From contig WHSM01000008.1 in NCBI GenBank assembly GCA_009380105.1, positions 1 to 33,204 on the forward strand: a stretch of 33,204 nt of DNA, in the 5' to 3' direction. This document shows, piece after piece, positions 8,517-17,613 of the stretch. The notes under the pieces are model-generated. The model was not told the origin of the DNA and searched no databases. It worked only from the letters and a program-made list of their open reading frames with translations. This DNA is from Micromonosporaceae bacterium. GTDB lineage: Bacteria > Actinomycetota > Actinomycetes > Mycobacteriales > Micromonosporaceae. Position 1 is the stretch's first letter. The number at the start of each line of letters is the position of its first letter. Position numbers and translations under genes: made by a program.

Positions 8517-9409
8517 ACCTCTTCCTTCAACTGCTGGGGAGCGGGCTGGTCGTTGGCGCGATGTATGCTCTCTTCGCGCTGGGGTTCGCCTTCGTGTTCG
8601 CCGTCACCCGCGTGTTCCACCTGGCGCAGGCGGCGACGTACACGCTGGCCGCGTTCGTCTTTTACCTCGTCTACGTCGAGGCCGAGCTCCACCCGGTGCT
8701 GGCGGTGCTGGTCGCCGCCGCCACCGCGATCTGTTTCGGGGTGCTCTGTGAGCTGGTGGTCTACCGTCCGCTGCGACACCGCAGCAACGGCGACCAGATA
8801 TCCACGCTGGTGGTGGCGCTGGGTGTGGTGATCGTCGTGGAAAACGCCGTCGGGCTGTTGTTCGGCACACAGCCGAGGGGCTACAGCTCGTCTGACGTCA
8901 CCAGTTCGGTGCGCTTGCTCGGCATCAGTCTGACCGTGCCACAGGTGCAGATCGTCGTCGTCGCCGTGCTCGTGCTGCTCCTGTCCTTGGCGTTCATCCG
9001 TTACACCCGGCCGGGTCGCGAGATGGCGGCGGTGTCGGACAACCCTGAGCTCGCCGAGCTGATCGGGGTGTCGGTGCGCCGTACGTATGTGTGGGCGTTC
9101 GTGGCCGGCTCGTTGGTCGTGGCCATTGCGGCGCTAATGGTGGGCCGGAACACCGGCATCTATCCGACCATGGGTCTCAACCCGGTGCTGGTCGGTGCGG
9201 TGGCGGTGATCGTCGCCGGTAACGGCCGTCTCCTGCCCGTCTTCGGCAGCGCTGTGGTGATGGGTCTGCTGGAGAACCTCGCCGTGCTCCGGCTCCCGTC
9301 GAGCTGGCAGCCCACTGTCCTGTTTGGTGCGCTCGTCATTGTGCTGCTGGCCCGGCCTTACGGCTTGTTCAGCTCTCGGGAAAGGAGCTTCGTGCAATGG
9401 AGTTCCTGA
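8513..9409 (+). CDS. Branched-chain amino acid-type ABC permease (LivH-like)
   Basis: VNLFLQLLGSGLVVGAMYALFALGFAFVFAVTRVFHLAQAATYTLAAFVFY; GTG start overlapping the upstream stop; multi-TM. Confidence 0.93.
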   Translation: MNLFLQLLGSGLVVGAMYALFALGFAFVFAVTRVFHLAQAATYTLAAFVFYLVYVEAELHPVLAVLVAAATAICFGVLCELVVYRPLRHRSNGDQISTLVVALGVVIVVENAVGLLFGTQPRGYSSSDVTSSVRLLGISLTVPQVQIVVVAVLVLLLSLAFIRYTRPGREMAAVSDNPELAELIGVSVRRTYVWAFVAGSLVVAIAALMVGRNTGIYPTMGLNPVLVGAVAVIVAGNGRLLPVFGSAVVMGLLENLAVLRLPSSWQPTVLFGALVIVLLARPYGLFSSRERSFVQWSS

Positions 9410-10329
9410 CGTTCCTCGTCTTCCTCGGCTGCATGTACTCGATCCTGACCTCTTCGTTCGGGCTGTTGATGGGGCTGGGCCGGCAGTTCTCCATGGCACA
9501 CGCCGGCATGTGGGGGCTGGGCGCCTATGCCTCTGCGTATGTGACGCTGAAGCTGGAGTGGCCGCTGTGGTGGGGAGTGCCGGTGGCGCTGCTGGCTGGT
9601 GCGCTGGCCGGTGCGTTGGTCGCCATTCCGGCGCTGCGGGTGGGCGTCGGCGTCTACCTCGCGATCGTCACCTTCGCGTTCCAAATGGTATTCGTCAACA
9701 TGCTGAGAAACCTGACCGAGCTCACCGGCGGGTCGCACGGCATGGCGGGCATGCCGGCGTTCCCCGCCGTCGGCACCCTGTCCACCACGCAGACGGTCAC
9801 GCTATACACCGCGATCGCAGCGGCGGCCGCGCTGCTGCTGACACACCTGTGGCGGCACGGTTCCTACGGGCGGGTGCTGCTCGCACTCGGCCGAGACGAG
9901 AAAGTCCTCGAGGGCTTGGGCCGGGACGTCCGCTGGCTGAAGATCCAGCTGTTCGCCATCACCGGCGCGTTGGGTTCGCTGGCCGGCGTCTTTTACGCCC
10001 AGTACCTGAGCTTCATCAGCCCGGACTCCTTCACCGTGCACGAATCCATCTTGGTGATGACCATGCTGCTGATCGGTGGGGCGTTCACCACTCTCGGTCC
10101 GGTCGTCGGTGCCTGGTTCTTCGTCCTGGTGCCGGAGCTGCTCACCCGGCTCGGCCTGCCGGACTCGGTGGCTGCCGCGCTGCAACAGATCCTCTTCGGT
10201 CTGCTGCTGGTCGTCTTCATGATTTTCCGGCCGCAGGGCATCGTGGCACCGCGCCGACGGCGGCAGCGACGCCCGCCCGGCAACGTCGACGCACATTCCG
10301 GCACGGCGACTGTGGGCGCGGCGAGATGA
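9397..10329 (+). CDS. Branched-chain amino acid-type ABC permease (LivM-like)
   Basis: LGRQFSMAHAGMWGLGAYASAYVTLKL...LRVGVGVYLAIVTFAFQMVFVNMLRNLTELTGGSHGM. Confidence 0.93.
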   Translation: MEFLTFLVFLGCMYSILTSSFGLLMGLGRQFSMAHAGMWGLGAYASAYVTLKLEWPLWWGVPVALLAGALAGALVAIPALRVGVGVYLAIVTFAFQMVFVNMLRNLTELTGGSHGMAGMPAFPAVGTLSTTQTVTLYTAIAAAAALLLTHLWRHGSYGRVLLALGRDEKVLEGLGRDVRWLKIQLFAITGALGSLAGVFYAQYLSFISPDSFTVHESILVMTMLLIGGAFTTLGPVVGAWFFVLVPELLTRLGLPDSVAAALQQILFGLLLVVFMIFRPQGIVAPRRRRQRRPPGNVDAHSGTATVGAAR

Positions 10330-10348
10330 GCGAGCGAAGCGAGACGGC

Positions 10349-11122
10349 ATGAGCGCCATCATCGAGGTGCGTGGGGTCACCAAGCGGTTCGGTGGGATAA
10401 CCGCACTCTCGGACGCGTCGATAGACGTGCCCGAACAGGGCGTGTTGGGCCTGATCGGCCCGAACGGTGCTGGCAAGACCACGCTGTTCAACGTCATCAG
10501 CGGACACCTACGAGCCGATCGGGGCACCGTCACCTTTCGTGGCCAGCGCATCGAGCGGCGCCGGGCCTCCAGGCTGGCCAGGCTGGGTATGGCCCGCTCG
10601 TGGCAGGACGTCGGGGTGCTGCCGGGGTTGACGGTCCTGGACAACGTTCTCATCGGACGGCGTACCCGTCACTCCGAGTATCCAATCTGGGGCCTTGTGC
10701 GGTGGCGAGCCGCCAGGGCTGAGGAGCGGCAGGCGAGATGGCAGGCGCTGGAGGCGTTGCACCGCGTCGGGCTCGCAGACGACATCGCCAGCGCACAGGT
10801 TGACGATCTCGCGTTCGCCGAGCAGAAGCTCGTCGCAATGGCCCGGCTGCTGGTGGCCGAACCCAAGGTGCTGCTGCTCGACGAGCCGGCCTCCGGACTC
10901 GACACGGACAGCGTGGATCGCTTGCTGCGCGTCATCGGGTCAATCGCGGGGGCCGGCGTCCCGGTTCTGCTTGTGGAGCACAACCTGGCGGTGGTCCGGA
11001 AGGTGGCCGACCGGGCGGTGTTCATGAGTAATGGGCGCGTCGTGGCGGTGGACACGCCAGACAACCTGGTCCGGCGGGACGATCTGATCGAGCTCTACTT
11101 CGGGAGCAGGTGGACCACGTGA
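10349..11122 (+). CDS. Branched-chain amino acid-type ABC ATPase (LivG-like)
   Basis: EVRGVTKRFGGITALSDASIDVPEQGVLGLIGPNGAGKTTLFNVISG; LLLDEPASGLD; degenerate signature VDDLAFAEQK. Confidence 0.93.
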   Translation: MSAIIEVRGVTKRFGGITALSDASIDVPEQGVLGLIGPNGAGKTTLFNVISGHLRADRGTVTFRGQRIERRRASRLARLGMARSWQDVGVLPGLTVLDNVLIGRRTRHSEYPIWGLVRWRAARAEERQARWQALEALHRVGLADDIASAQVDDLAFAEQKLVAMARLLVAEPKVLLLDEPASGLDTDSVDRLLRVIGSIAGAGVPVLLVEHNLAVVRKVADRAVFMSNGRVVAVDTPDNLVRRDDLIELYFGSRWTT

Positions 11123-11832
11123 CGACATCGGTGCTGCGCTGCCAGGAGCTCTTCGCCGGCTACCGGCGACGGCCGGTCGTCCGGGATGTGTCGTTTGACC
11201 TCGCCGCCGGCCAGGTGCTCGGGATGCTGGGGCACAACGGTGCTGGCAAGACCACGATCCTGCGCGCCATCATGGGTAGCTGCGAGATCCTCGGTGGAGA
11301 GGTTTACCTCGGCGCAACAGCGATCAGCCGGAAACCGACGTGGCAACGTGCGCGCGCCGGGATCGCGCTCGTACCACAGGAGCGGAAGGTCTTCCGTGGC
11401 CTTAGCGTGGCGCAGAACCTCGAGAACGCCGCGCGTTTCGTCGACTCCAACCGTGCGGCGCAGGCTGGCCGTGTGGAGGAGGCGCTGAGGTGGTTTCCCG
11501 CCTTGAGGCAGCGGTACCAGGTCGTCGCCGGTTCGCTGTCGGGTGGGGAACAGCAGATGCTGGCACTCGCCATCGCGCTGGTACGCCAGCCGAAGGTGCT
11601 CCTGCTCGACGAGCCCAGCTTCGGTCTGGCGCCGCGTATGGCGGAGACGGTCATGGAGACCGTGCGTGCCTTCTGCGTCGAGAGTGACCTCGGCGTAGTC
11701 GTCGTCGAGCAGAGTCCCCGGTACCTCGAGCTCATCACCCCGTGCGCTCTGCTCGTCCGACTCGGCAGCGTGGTACGTGAAGCAGATCTGACGGATCTGA
11801 ACAGCCATGCCGACATTGTGGAGGTGTTGTGA
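11119..11832 (+). CDS. Branched-chain amino acid-type ABC ATPase (LivF-like)
   Basis: GHNGAGKTTILRAIMG; LSGGEQQMLALAIALVRQPKVLLLDEPSFGLAP; GTG 11119 (GTGA overlap; GTG 11110 alternative). Confidence 0.93.
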   Translation: MTTSVLRCQELFAGYRRRPVVRDVSFDLAAGQVLGMLGHNGAGKTTILRAIMGSCEILGGEVYLGATAISRKPTWQRARAGIALVPQERKVFRGLSVAQNLENAARFVDSNRAAQAGRVEEALRWFPALRQRYQVVAGSLSGGEQQMLALAIALVRQPKVLLLDEPSFGLAPRMAETVMETVRAFCVESDLGVVVVEQSPRYLELITPCALLVRLGSVVREADLTDLNSHADIVEVL

Positions 11833-11833
11833 C

Positions 11834-13042
11834 GTGGGGGAGGTGGCCGGCGACCGGGAGGCTATGACCGGGTTCCGGTCGGTACTGCGGGAGTATCTCG
11901 ACGAGCGGGTACGGCCGCAGGTGTCGGCGGCGGAGCAGGCGAGACGGCTGCCTTGGCAGATCGTCCGCCAGCTCGGTGAGCTGGGATACCTTTCGGTCGG
12001 GCTCCCCGGGGAGCATGGTGGCGGACTCGGCAAGGTCGGCGACTTCGTGCTGATCGAGGAACTGGCTCGTGTGTGGGGGTCGCTGGCGATGGCCGTCATG
12101 TCCTCTGCGATCATCCCGGCTCGGCTCTGCCTGGAGTCCGGCTCCACCGGGCTGTGGGAGCGGCACGGTCAGCGGGCCGCTCGCGGCGAGGTGCCGGCGG
12201 CGTTCGCGCTCACCGAGATGGACGCCGGATCGGACGCTGGCGCCCTGGTTACCGTCGCCGAGGCGGCGCCCGGGGGCGGCTGGCGGTTGAACGGGCACAA
12301 GGCGTACGTGACCTGCGGGGCCGACGCCGGTTTCGGCATCGTCGGCGCGAAGCTCGAGTCACCGGACGCCCGCGAGATCGGTCTGTTTCTGGTCGCCGGC
12401 AACCCGATGCCGTGGAGGGTCTCCCGGCGGCACGACATGGATTGTCACCGGGCGGTCGATGTGGTCGACGTCGCGCTCTCGGGGGTGAAGGTGGATGCCG
12501 CCGCGCGCCTGGACTCGGAGCACAAGAATATCTGGCGCAGCCTGGCCGGGGAGCGGATCCTGAGTACGGCGCTCGCGGTGGGGCTGGCCCAGGGAGCACT
12601 CGACGCCGGGACTCGGTACGCCTCGCAGCGGCACCAGTTCGGCCGGCCGATCGGCTCCTTCGGCGAGATTCTGCGGATGCTCGCCGACTCCGAGGCGGAG
12701 GTGTCGGCCGCCAGAGCGCTTGGTATGCAGGCCGCGGTCGACTGGGATGCCGGTGACCACGGTGCACTCGGGCCCAGCCGCGCGAAGCTGTTCGCCACCG
12801 AGGTCGCGGTGCGGGTTACCGAGCGGGCGCAGCACGTCCACGGCGGTTACGGCCAGATGTCCGAGTTCGACGTGGGTCGCTTCGCGCGGGACGCGCGGAT
12901 GGGCCCGGTGGGTGGCGGGGTGTCCGAGATCCAGGCCCGCATCGTCGCGCGGGCCATCGGCCTACCCGTGCCCGGCCGGCCCGGCGGGCGACCCGGGCGT
13001 GACAGGCGGCTGCCCGGTGCCGGCGGAAGGAAGATCACATGA
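11834..13042 (+). CDS. Acyl-CoA dehydrogenase
   Basis: FALTEMDAGSDAGAL; WRLNGHKAYVTCG; SLAGERILSTALAVGLAQGALDAGTRYASQRHQFGRPIGSF; VHGGYGQMSEFDVGRFARDARMGPVGGGVSEIQ; exact start uncertain (11834 or 11864). Confidence 0.92.
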   Translation: MGEVAGDREAMTGFRSVLREYLDERVRPQVSAAEQARRLPWQIVRQLGELGYLSVGLPGEHGGGLGKVGDFVLIEELARVWGSLAMAVMSSAIIPARLCLESGSTGLWERHGQRAARGEVPAAFALTEMDAGSDAGALVTVAEAAPGGGWRLNGHKAYVTCGADAGFGIVGAKLESPDAREIGLFLVAGNPMPWRVSRRHDMDCHRAVDVVDVALSGVKVDAAARLDSEHKNIWRSLAGERILSTALAVGLAQGALDAGTRYASQRHQFGRPIGSFGEILRMLADSEAEVSAARALGMQAAVDWDAGDHGALGPSRAKLFATEVAVRVTERAQHVHGGYGQMSEFDVGRFARDARMGPVGGGVSEIQARIVARAIGLPVPGRPGGRPGRDRRLPGAGGRKIT

Positions 13043-14613
13043 ACATGCGCGACTACTGGGACCGGGTCACGAGGCGGTACGCCGACCGGCCGGCGCTTGA
13101 ATGTGACGAGCGGGCGATGACCTACGCCGAGCTGGGACGGGAGACGAACCGGTTGGCGAACGGGCTGCTCGGGCTCGGTCTCCAACAGGGCGACCGGGTG
13201 GGCGTGCTGTTCCACAACTCGATCAACTGGGCGTTGGCCGACCTCGCGACGATGAAGGCGGGCCTGGTCCATGTGCGGCTGCACACGAAGCTCACCGTCG
13301 CGGACTTCGAGTATCTGGTCGCGGACTCCGGCTGCCGGGCGATCATCGGTGACGACGACCTCCTGGCACCGCTGAGGGCGGAGGCCGACCGGTTCCCAAG
13401 CGTCAAGTGGTGGATCGGTACGCGGGACGGTGATCTGCGCCTGCCCGCCCTGCTCCGGTCTGGCTCCGCGGGCCGAGTCGACACCGACGCCGTCACCCCG
13501 TCGTCGTTGTGCAGCATCCGCTACACCGCGGGTACCACCGGACGTCCGAAGGGAGCGACATTCACCCACGCCCGCCGCGCTCTCGGCATCGGCGTCTACC
13601 TCGCTGAGGAGAGTTGGACGCGGTCCGCCCCGTCCGGCGGTATTGGCCGGCCCGAGTCGACGTTGATCGTCTCGCCGCTGACCCACGCTGGCGCGAGCTA
13701 TCTGTACTGGACGTTGACGACCGGTGGCGTCACCGTGCTGCTGAACCGGCCCTCGTTCGACCCAGAGCTCGTCACCCGGACCTTGCGCGAGCGGCGGGTG
13801 ACCCACACGTTCCTCGTACCCACCATGATCCACGACCTGATCTCCTCGTGCGGCGACATGATGCGCGGCAGCGTCCTTCCACTGAGGACGCTCATGTACG
13901 GTGCGGCACCCATGCCCCCGCCATTGCTCGAGGACTGCAGAGAGCGGTTTGGCGAGATCGTCATCCAGAGTTACGGGCTGACCGAGGCCAACGGCGTTCT
14001 CGCGCTGTTGCACAAGGAGGACCACCGGGTCGCGCCGACCTCGGTCGGTCGCGCTACCGCACAGACCGGCATCGCGGTCGTGGATCCCGAGGGGAACCGG
14101 CTACCACCCGGCGAGGCGGGAGAGATCGTCGGTTGGGGACCGCATGTCGCTACCGGTTACCTGGACCGCCCGGAGGCGACGGCCGAGAAACTGGGTGGCG
14201 GTGTCGTACGTACCGGGGATGTGGGCGTACTGGACGAGGACGGCTATCTCTACCTGAAGGACCGGATGGACGACATGATCATATCTGGTGGCCTGAACGT
14301 GTACCCGAGCGAGGTCGAGGGAGTGCTCGCGGGGATCAGCGGCGTCGCCGAGGTTTCAGTGGTGTCGCGGCCCCATCAACGCTGGGGCGAGGAGGTGGTG
14401 GCGGTCGTGGTCCCGGTCCCGGGGGGGTCGGTCGATCCGGGCGCCGTGCAACACGAGGCTCGCGACCGGTTGGGCGGCTACCGCCGCCCGAAGACCTTTT
14501 TCACCGCGGACGCCCTACCCAAGAGCCAGAGCGGCAAGGTACTCCGCCGTGAGGTACGTCAGCGGCTGGCCGCCGGCGAGTATCGGTTGCTCGCCGAGGA
14601 GGGTGTGTCATGA
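13039..14613 (+). CDS. AMP-dependent acyl-CoA synthetase/ligase
   Basis: IRYTAGTTGRPKGATF; SYGLTEANGV; RTGDVGVLDEDGYLYLKDRMDDMIISGGLNVYPSEVE; KSQSGKVLRREV; ATGA overlap with the upstream gene. Confidence 0.94.
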   Translation: MNMRDYWDRVTRRYADRPALECDERAMTYAELGRETNRLANGLLGLGLQQGDRVGVLFHNSINWALADLATMKAGLVHVRLHTKLTVADFEYLVADSGCRAIIGDDDLLAPLRAEADRFPSVKWWIGTRDGDLRLPALLRSGSAGRVDTDAVTPSSLCSIRYTAGTTGRPKGATFTHARRALGIGVYLAEESWTRSAPSGGIGRPESTLIVSPLTHAGASYLYWTLTTGGVTVLLNRPSFDPELVTRTLRERRVTHTFLVPTMIHDLISSCGDMMRGSVLPLRTLMYGAAPMPPPLLEDCRERFGEIVIQSYGLTEANGVLALLHKEDHRVAPTSVGRATAQTGIAVVDPEGNRLPPGEAGEIVGWGPHVATGYLDRPEATAEKLGGGVVRTGDVGVLDEDGYLYLKDRMDDMIISGGLNVYPSEVEGVLAGISGVAEVSVVSRPHQRWGEEVVAVVVPVPGGSVDPGAVQHEARDRLGGYRRPKTFFTADALPKSQSGKVLRREVRQRLAAGEYRLLAEEGVS

Positions 14614-15791
14614 ACCCGGCCGCGCCATTTGTCGCCGGCCCGCCGCTGAACCAGGCCGCCGACTACGCCGAGAAGCGCCGGACCGAGCTGCGCGGGATGG
14701 TCGAGGAGCGAATCGCCCCGCTGGTGCCAGAGGCCGAGGAGCACGAGAGCTTCCCGCTCGACGTGCCGAAGATGCTCGGCGAGGCGGGCTTCCTGAGCGT
14801 TGGTGCACCGGTCCACGACGGGGGAGCCGGCGCCGGCCGCACGGCCGAGTCGATGGTCGTGGAGGAACTGACCCGCGCGTCGGCCGGGATCGCGATGTCG
14901 ATCATGCCGTACTTCATCGTGCGCGTCGGGCTCTCGGAGTTCGGCACAATCCAGGCGCGCGACGAGGTCGGCGAGCCGATGCTGCGCGGAGAGCGGATAG
15001 TGGGCATCTCGATAACCGAGCCCGACGCCGGCTCCGACGCCGGCTCGCTATCGACGACCGCGACGCCGGACGGCACTGGGTTCCGGTTGTCCGGCAACAA
15101 GATCTTCACCACCAACGGCACCATCGCCACCGACCTGCTGGTGGCGGCACGGGTCGCCGGACACACCGGCATCGGCGGCATCGGGCTCTTCCTGGTGGAG
15201 ACCGACCAGCCAGGGTACGAGGCGAGCAAGCTCCGCAAGGAGTCGTGCCGCAGTTCGGACACCGCCGCCGTGCACTTCGACGGCTGCTACGTACCCGGGC
15301 ATCGGGTCGTCGGTGATGCCGTCGGAGGCTTCAAGTCAGCGATGCACGTCCTCAACGGCGAACGCGTCATCTCCATCTCTCGGGCGCTGGCGCTCGGCGA
15401 GAGCTCCTGGGAGGACGCGGTCGACCACGTTCAGGGTCGGCGGCAGTTCGGCGCGACGATCGCCTCATTTCAACAGGTGCAGGCACCGCTGGCCCAGGCG
15501 GCGGCCCAGCTGTGGCTGATCCGTACGGCGCTGCGCGAGGTCTGCCGTGGCTGGGACGCTGGCGAGGACATGGTCGCGCAGATCGCGATGCTCAAGTCCT
15601 TCTCAGCAGAGTGCGCCGTCGACATCACACGCACCTGCCAACACGTCATGGGCGCCCGCGGCCTGCACAGGCTCAGCCGCGTGGCACGCAACGCCCGCGA
15701 CGCGCGGCTCGGCCCGGTGGGGGCGGGCAGCGTGCAGGTGATGCACCGAATACTGGCGAAGCGCTTCGGATTCCCGGTGGCTGTCGAATGA
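14610..15791 (+). CDS. Acyl-CoA dehydrogenase
   Basis: ISITEPDAGSDAGSLSTTATPDGTGFRLSGNKIFTTNGTIA; LNGERVISISRALALGESSWEDAVDHVQGRRQFGATIASFQ; MGARGLHRLSRVARNARDARLGPVGAGS. Confidence 0.93.
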   Translation: MNPAAPFVAGPPLNQAADYAEKRRTELRGMVEERIAPLVPEAEEHESFPLDVPKMLGEAGFLSVGAPVHDGGAGAGRTAESMVVEELTRASAGIAMSIMPYFIVRVGLSEFGTIQARDEVGEPMLRGERIVGISITEPDAGSDAGSLSTTATPDGTGFRLSGNKIFTTNGTIATDLLVAARVAGHTGIGGIGLFLVETDQPGYEASKLRKESCRSSDTAAVHFDGCYVPGHRVVGDAVGGFKSAMHVLNGERVISISRALALGESSWEDAVDHVQGRRQFGATIASFQQVQAPLAQAAAQLWLIRTALREVCRGWDAGEDMVAQIAMLKSFSAECAVDITRTCQHVMGARGLHRLSRVARNARDARLGPVGAGSVQVMHRILAKRFGFPVAVE

Positions 15792-16840
15792 GCGGCCCCC
15801 TGGACGGCGTGTACGTCGTGGAGCTTGCCAGCCTGCTGCCCGGGCCCTACTGCACGGCGGTCCTGCGCGGCCTCGGTGCCCGGGTGGTCAAGGTGGAGCC
15901 GCCTGGTGGAGACCAGCTACGGGTGATGCAGGCGGATATGCACGAGTTCGTGAACCGCGGCAAGGAATCCGTGACGCTGGACTTGAAGTCGCCCCTGGAC
16001 CGGCGTACCCTCGATGCTCTCTTGGCCGCCGCCGACGTTCTGGTGACGAGCTTTCGCCGCACCACCCAGCGTCGGCTGCACATCGACCGGGAGACCGTCA
16101 GTGCCGCGCATCCGCATCTCATCTATGTTGCTCTGGCCGGCTTCTCCGACGAGGAGGACTCCCGCGCCGGCCATGACTTGAACTACCTCGCCGAGGCCGG
16201 CGTGGCGGAGCTGTTCGGACTGGGTCGCAGCGCGGATCATCCCGTGCTCGCGGTGCAGACCGCGGATCTCTCCGGGGCGCTGTTCGCGGCGCTCGCGGTG
16301 ACCGCGCGCCTGTTCGCCCAAGCGCGCGGCGCCACATCCGACAGCTCGGCGGCGGTGGTGAGTCTTGAGGACGCCGTCGTGGCGCTGACCCGGCCGCGCG
16401 TGGCGGAGCTGCTGGCCCGGGACCCGGACAGGTCCGTCCCAGACACCATCGCCAAGCCAGGGTATGGCACGTTCCGCTGTGCGGACGGCCGCTGGGCGGC
16501 GATCGCGGCGCTAGAGGAACCGCTGTGGCGGGCGCTGGTGCGGGTGCTGCGGCTCGACCGTGAGGCACCCGGCATCGCGGCGCTGGACTATCAGGGGCGG
16601 CGGCGACAGGTGCGTGCGGTCAACGAAGCCGTCGAACAGGCGGTGGCACGGATCCCGTCCGCGGTGCTGCTCCGCCCCGACGTGTCAACCGCGATCGCGG
16701 CGAGCGAGGTACGCCCGCTGGACGCGCACCCGCTGACTCTGCGAGTGCCCGGCGAGTCGGTGGCGGATCTGCCGCCCGCGCCGGTCGCGGGCGCGGACAC
16801 CGAGCGGGTATTGGCGGAACTAGCGGGGGTGGGGCGGTGA
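15788..16840 (+). CDS. CaiB/BaiF family protein, alpha-methylacyl-CoA racemase (AMACR/MCR)-like
   Basis: LDGVYVVELASLLPGPYCTAVLRGLGARVVKVEPPGGDQLR; RAGHDLNYLAEAG; QTADLSGALFAALA; ATGA overlap. Confidence 0.85.
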   Translation: MSGPLDGVYVVELASLLPGPYCTAVLRGLGARVVKVEPPGGDQLRVMQADMHEFVNRGKESVTLDLKSPLDRRTLDALLAAADVLVTSFRRTTQRRLHIDRETVSAAHPHLIYVALAGFSDEEDSRAGHDLNYLAEAGVAELFGLGRSADHPVLAVQTADLSGALFAALAVTARLFAQARGATSDSSAAVVSLEDAVVALTRPRVAELLARDPDRSVPDTIAKPGYGTFRCADGRWAAIAALEEPLWRALVRVLRLDREAPGIAALDYQGRRRQVRAVNEAVEQAVARIPSAVLLRPDVSTAIAASEVRPLDAHPLTLRVPGESVADLPPAPVAGADTERVLAELAGVGR

Positions 16841-17613
16841 CCGATCCGAACGTGCGTACCGACCGAGACGGCCAGGCGGCGGTCCTGACTCTCGACCATC
16901 CTCCGACTCGCAATGGTCTGAGCCCTCGAATGCGGGAACTCCTCATGGACGCCTTCGCCGTGGCTATGCGCGACCCTGACGTGGGCGTCGTCGTCATCAC
17001 GGGGGCGGGGGGCAACTTCTCCGCCGGTAGTGATCTGACCCGTGTCGCCGAGCAGGACACGCCGGCGCGGGTGGAGCGCATGGCACTGTTCCAGCGGTTC
17101 GTGCTCGGCTGGCGAGACGCGCCCAAACCCGTGATCGTCGCGGTGGAGGGCTCCGCCGCCGGTGGCGGCCTGTCGATGGCCCTGGTCGCCGACTGGGCTG
17201 TCGCCGCCGAGGATGCGTTCTTCCTGCCTGGCTGGCTGCGCATCGGTCTGGTCCCGGACGTCGCGTGCGTATGGCTGCTGAGCCGGGTGCTGGGTGAGAA
17301 ACGCGCGTGGGACTGGATCGTGCGTGGTGGCCGGATGGACGGCGCCGCCGCCGCCGAGGCCGGTGTGGTGACCGACGTCTGTGAGCCCGGCGATGCCCTG
17401 ACGCGGGCGCTGCGCATCGCGGATTCCGCGGTGGAGTTGCCCACGCACGCGCTAACCGCGACCAAACGGTTGTTCCGGCTGGCCCTCGCCAGCCATCCGA
17501 GCGACTTCCTACTGGGAGAGCTGTACGCGGAGGCGTACCTGTTCGGCACCGCCGACCACCGGGAAGGAGTCGCCTCATTCCTCGAGAAGCGGCACCCGGA
17601 CTGGAGGACGTGA
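16837..17613 (+). CDS. Enoyl-CoA hydratase/isomerase (crotonase) family
   Basis: VLTLDHPPTRNGLSPRMRELL; VVVITGAGGNFSAGSDL; VEGSAAGGGLSMALVADWAVAAEDAFFLPGWLRIGLVPD; FLEKRHPDW. Confidence 0.92.
   Translation: MTDPNVRTDRDGQAAVLTLDHPPTRNGLSPRMRELLMDAFAVAMRDPDVGVVVITGAGGNFSAGSDLTRVAEQDTPARVERMALFQRFVLGWRDAPKPVIVAVEGSAAGGGLSMALVADWAVAAEDAFFLPGWLRIGLVPDVACVWLLSRVLGEKRAWDWIVRGGRMDGAAAAEAGVVTDVCEPGDALTRALRIADSAVELPTHALTATKRLFRLALASHPSDFLLGELYAEAYLFGTADHREGVASFLEKRHPDWRT

Noticed and set aside
9324-10352. 342-aa ORF overlapping the LivM-like gene in another frame
   Set aside because: Shadow frame of the LivM-like CDS; only its final MSERSETA segment is of interest as a minicistron.
14421-14427. G7 homopolymer inside the acyl-CoA ligase as a possible programmed frameshift site
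   Set aside because: The reading frame continues through conserved ligase motifs on both sides; no alternative product is supported.
15024-15046. Direct repeat GACGCCGGCTC x2
   Set aside because: Encodes the conserved acyl-CoA dehydrogenase EPDAGSDAGS motif; codon-level coincidence.
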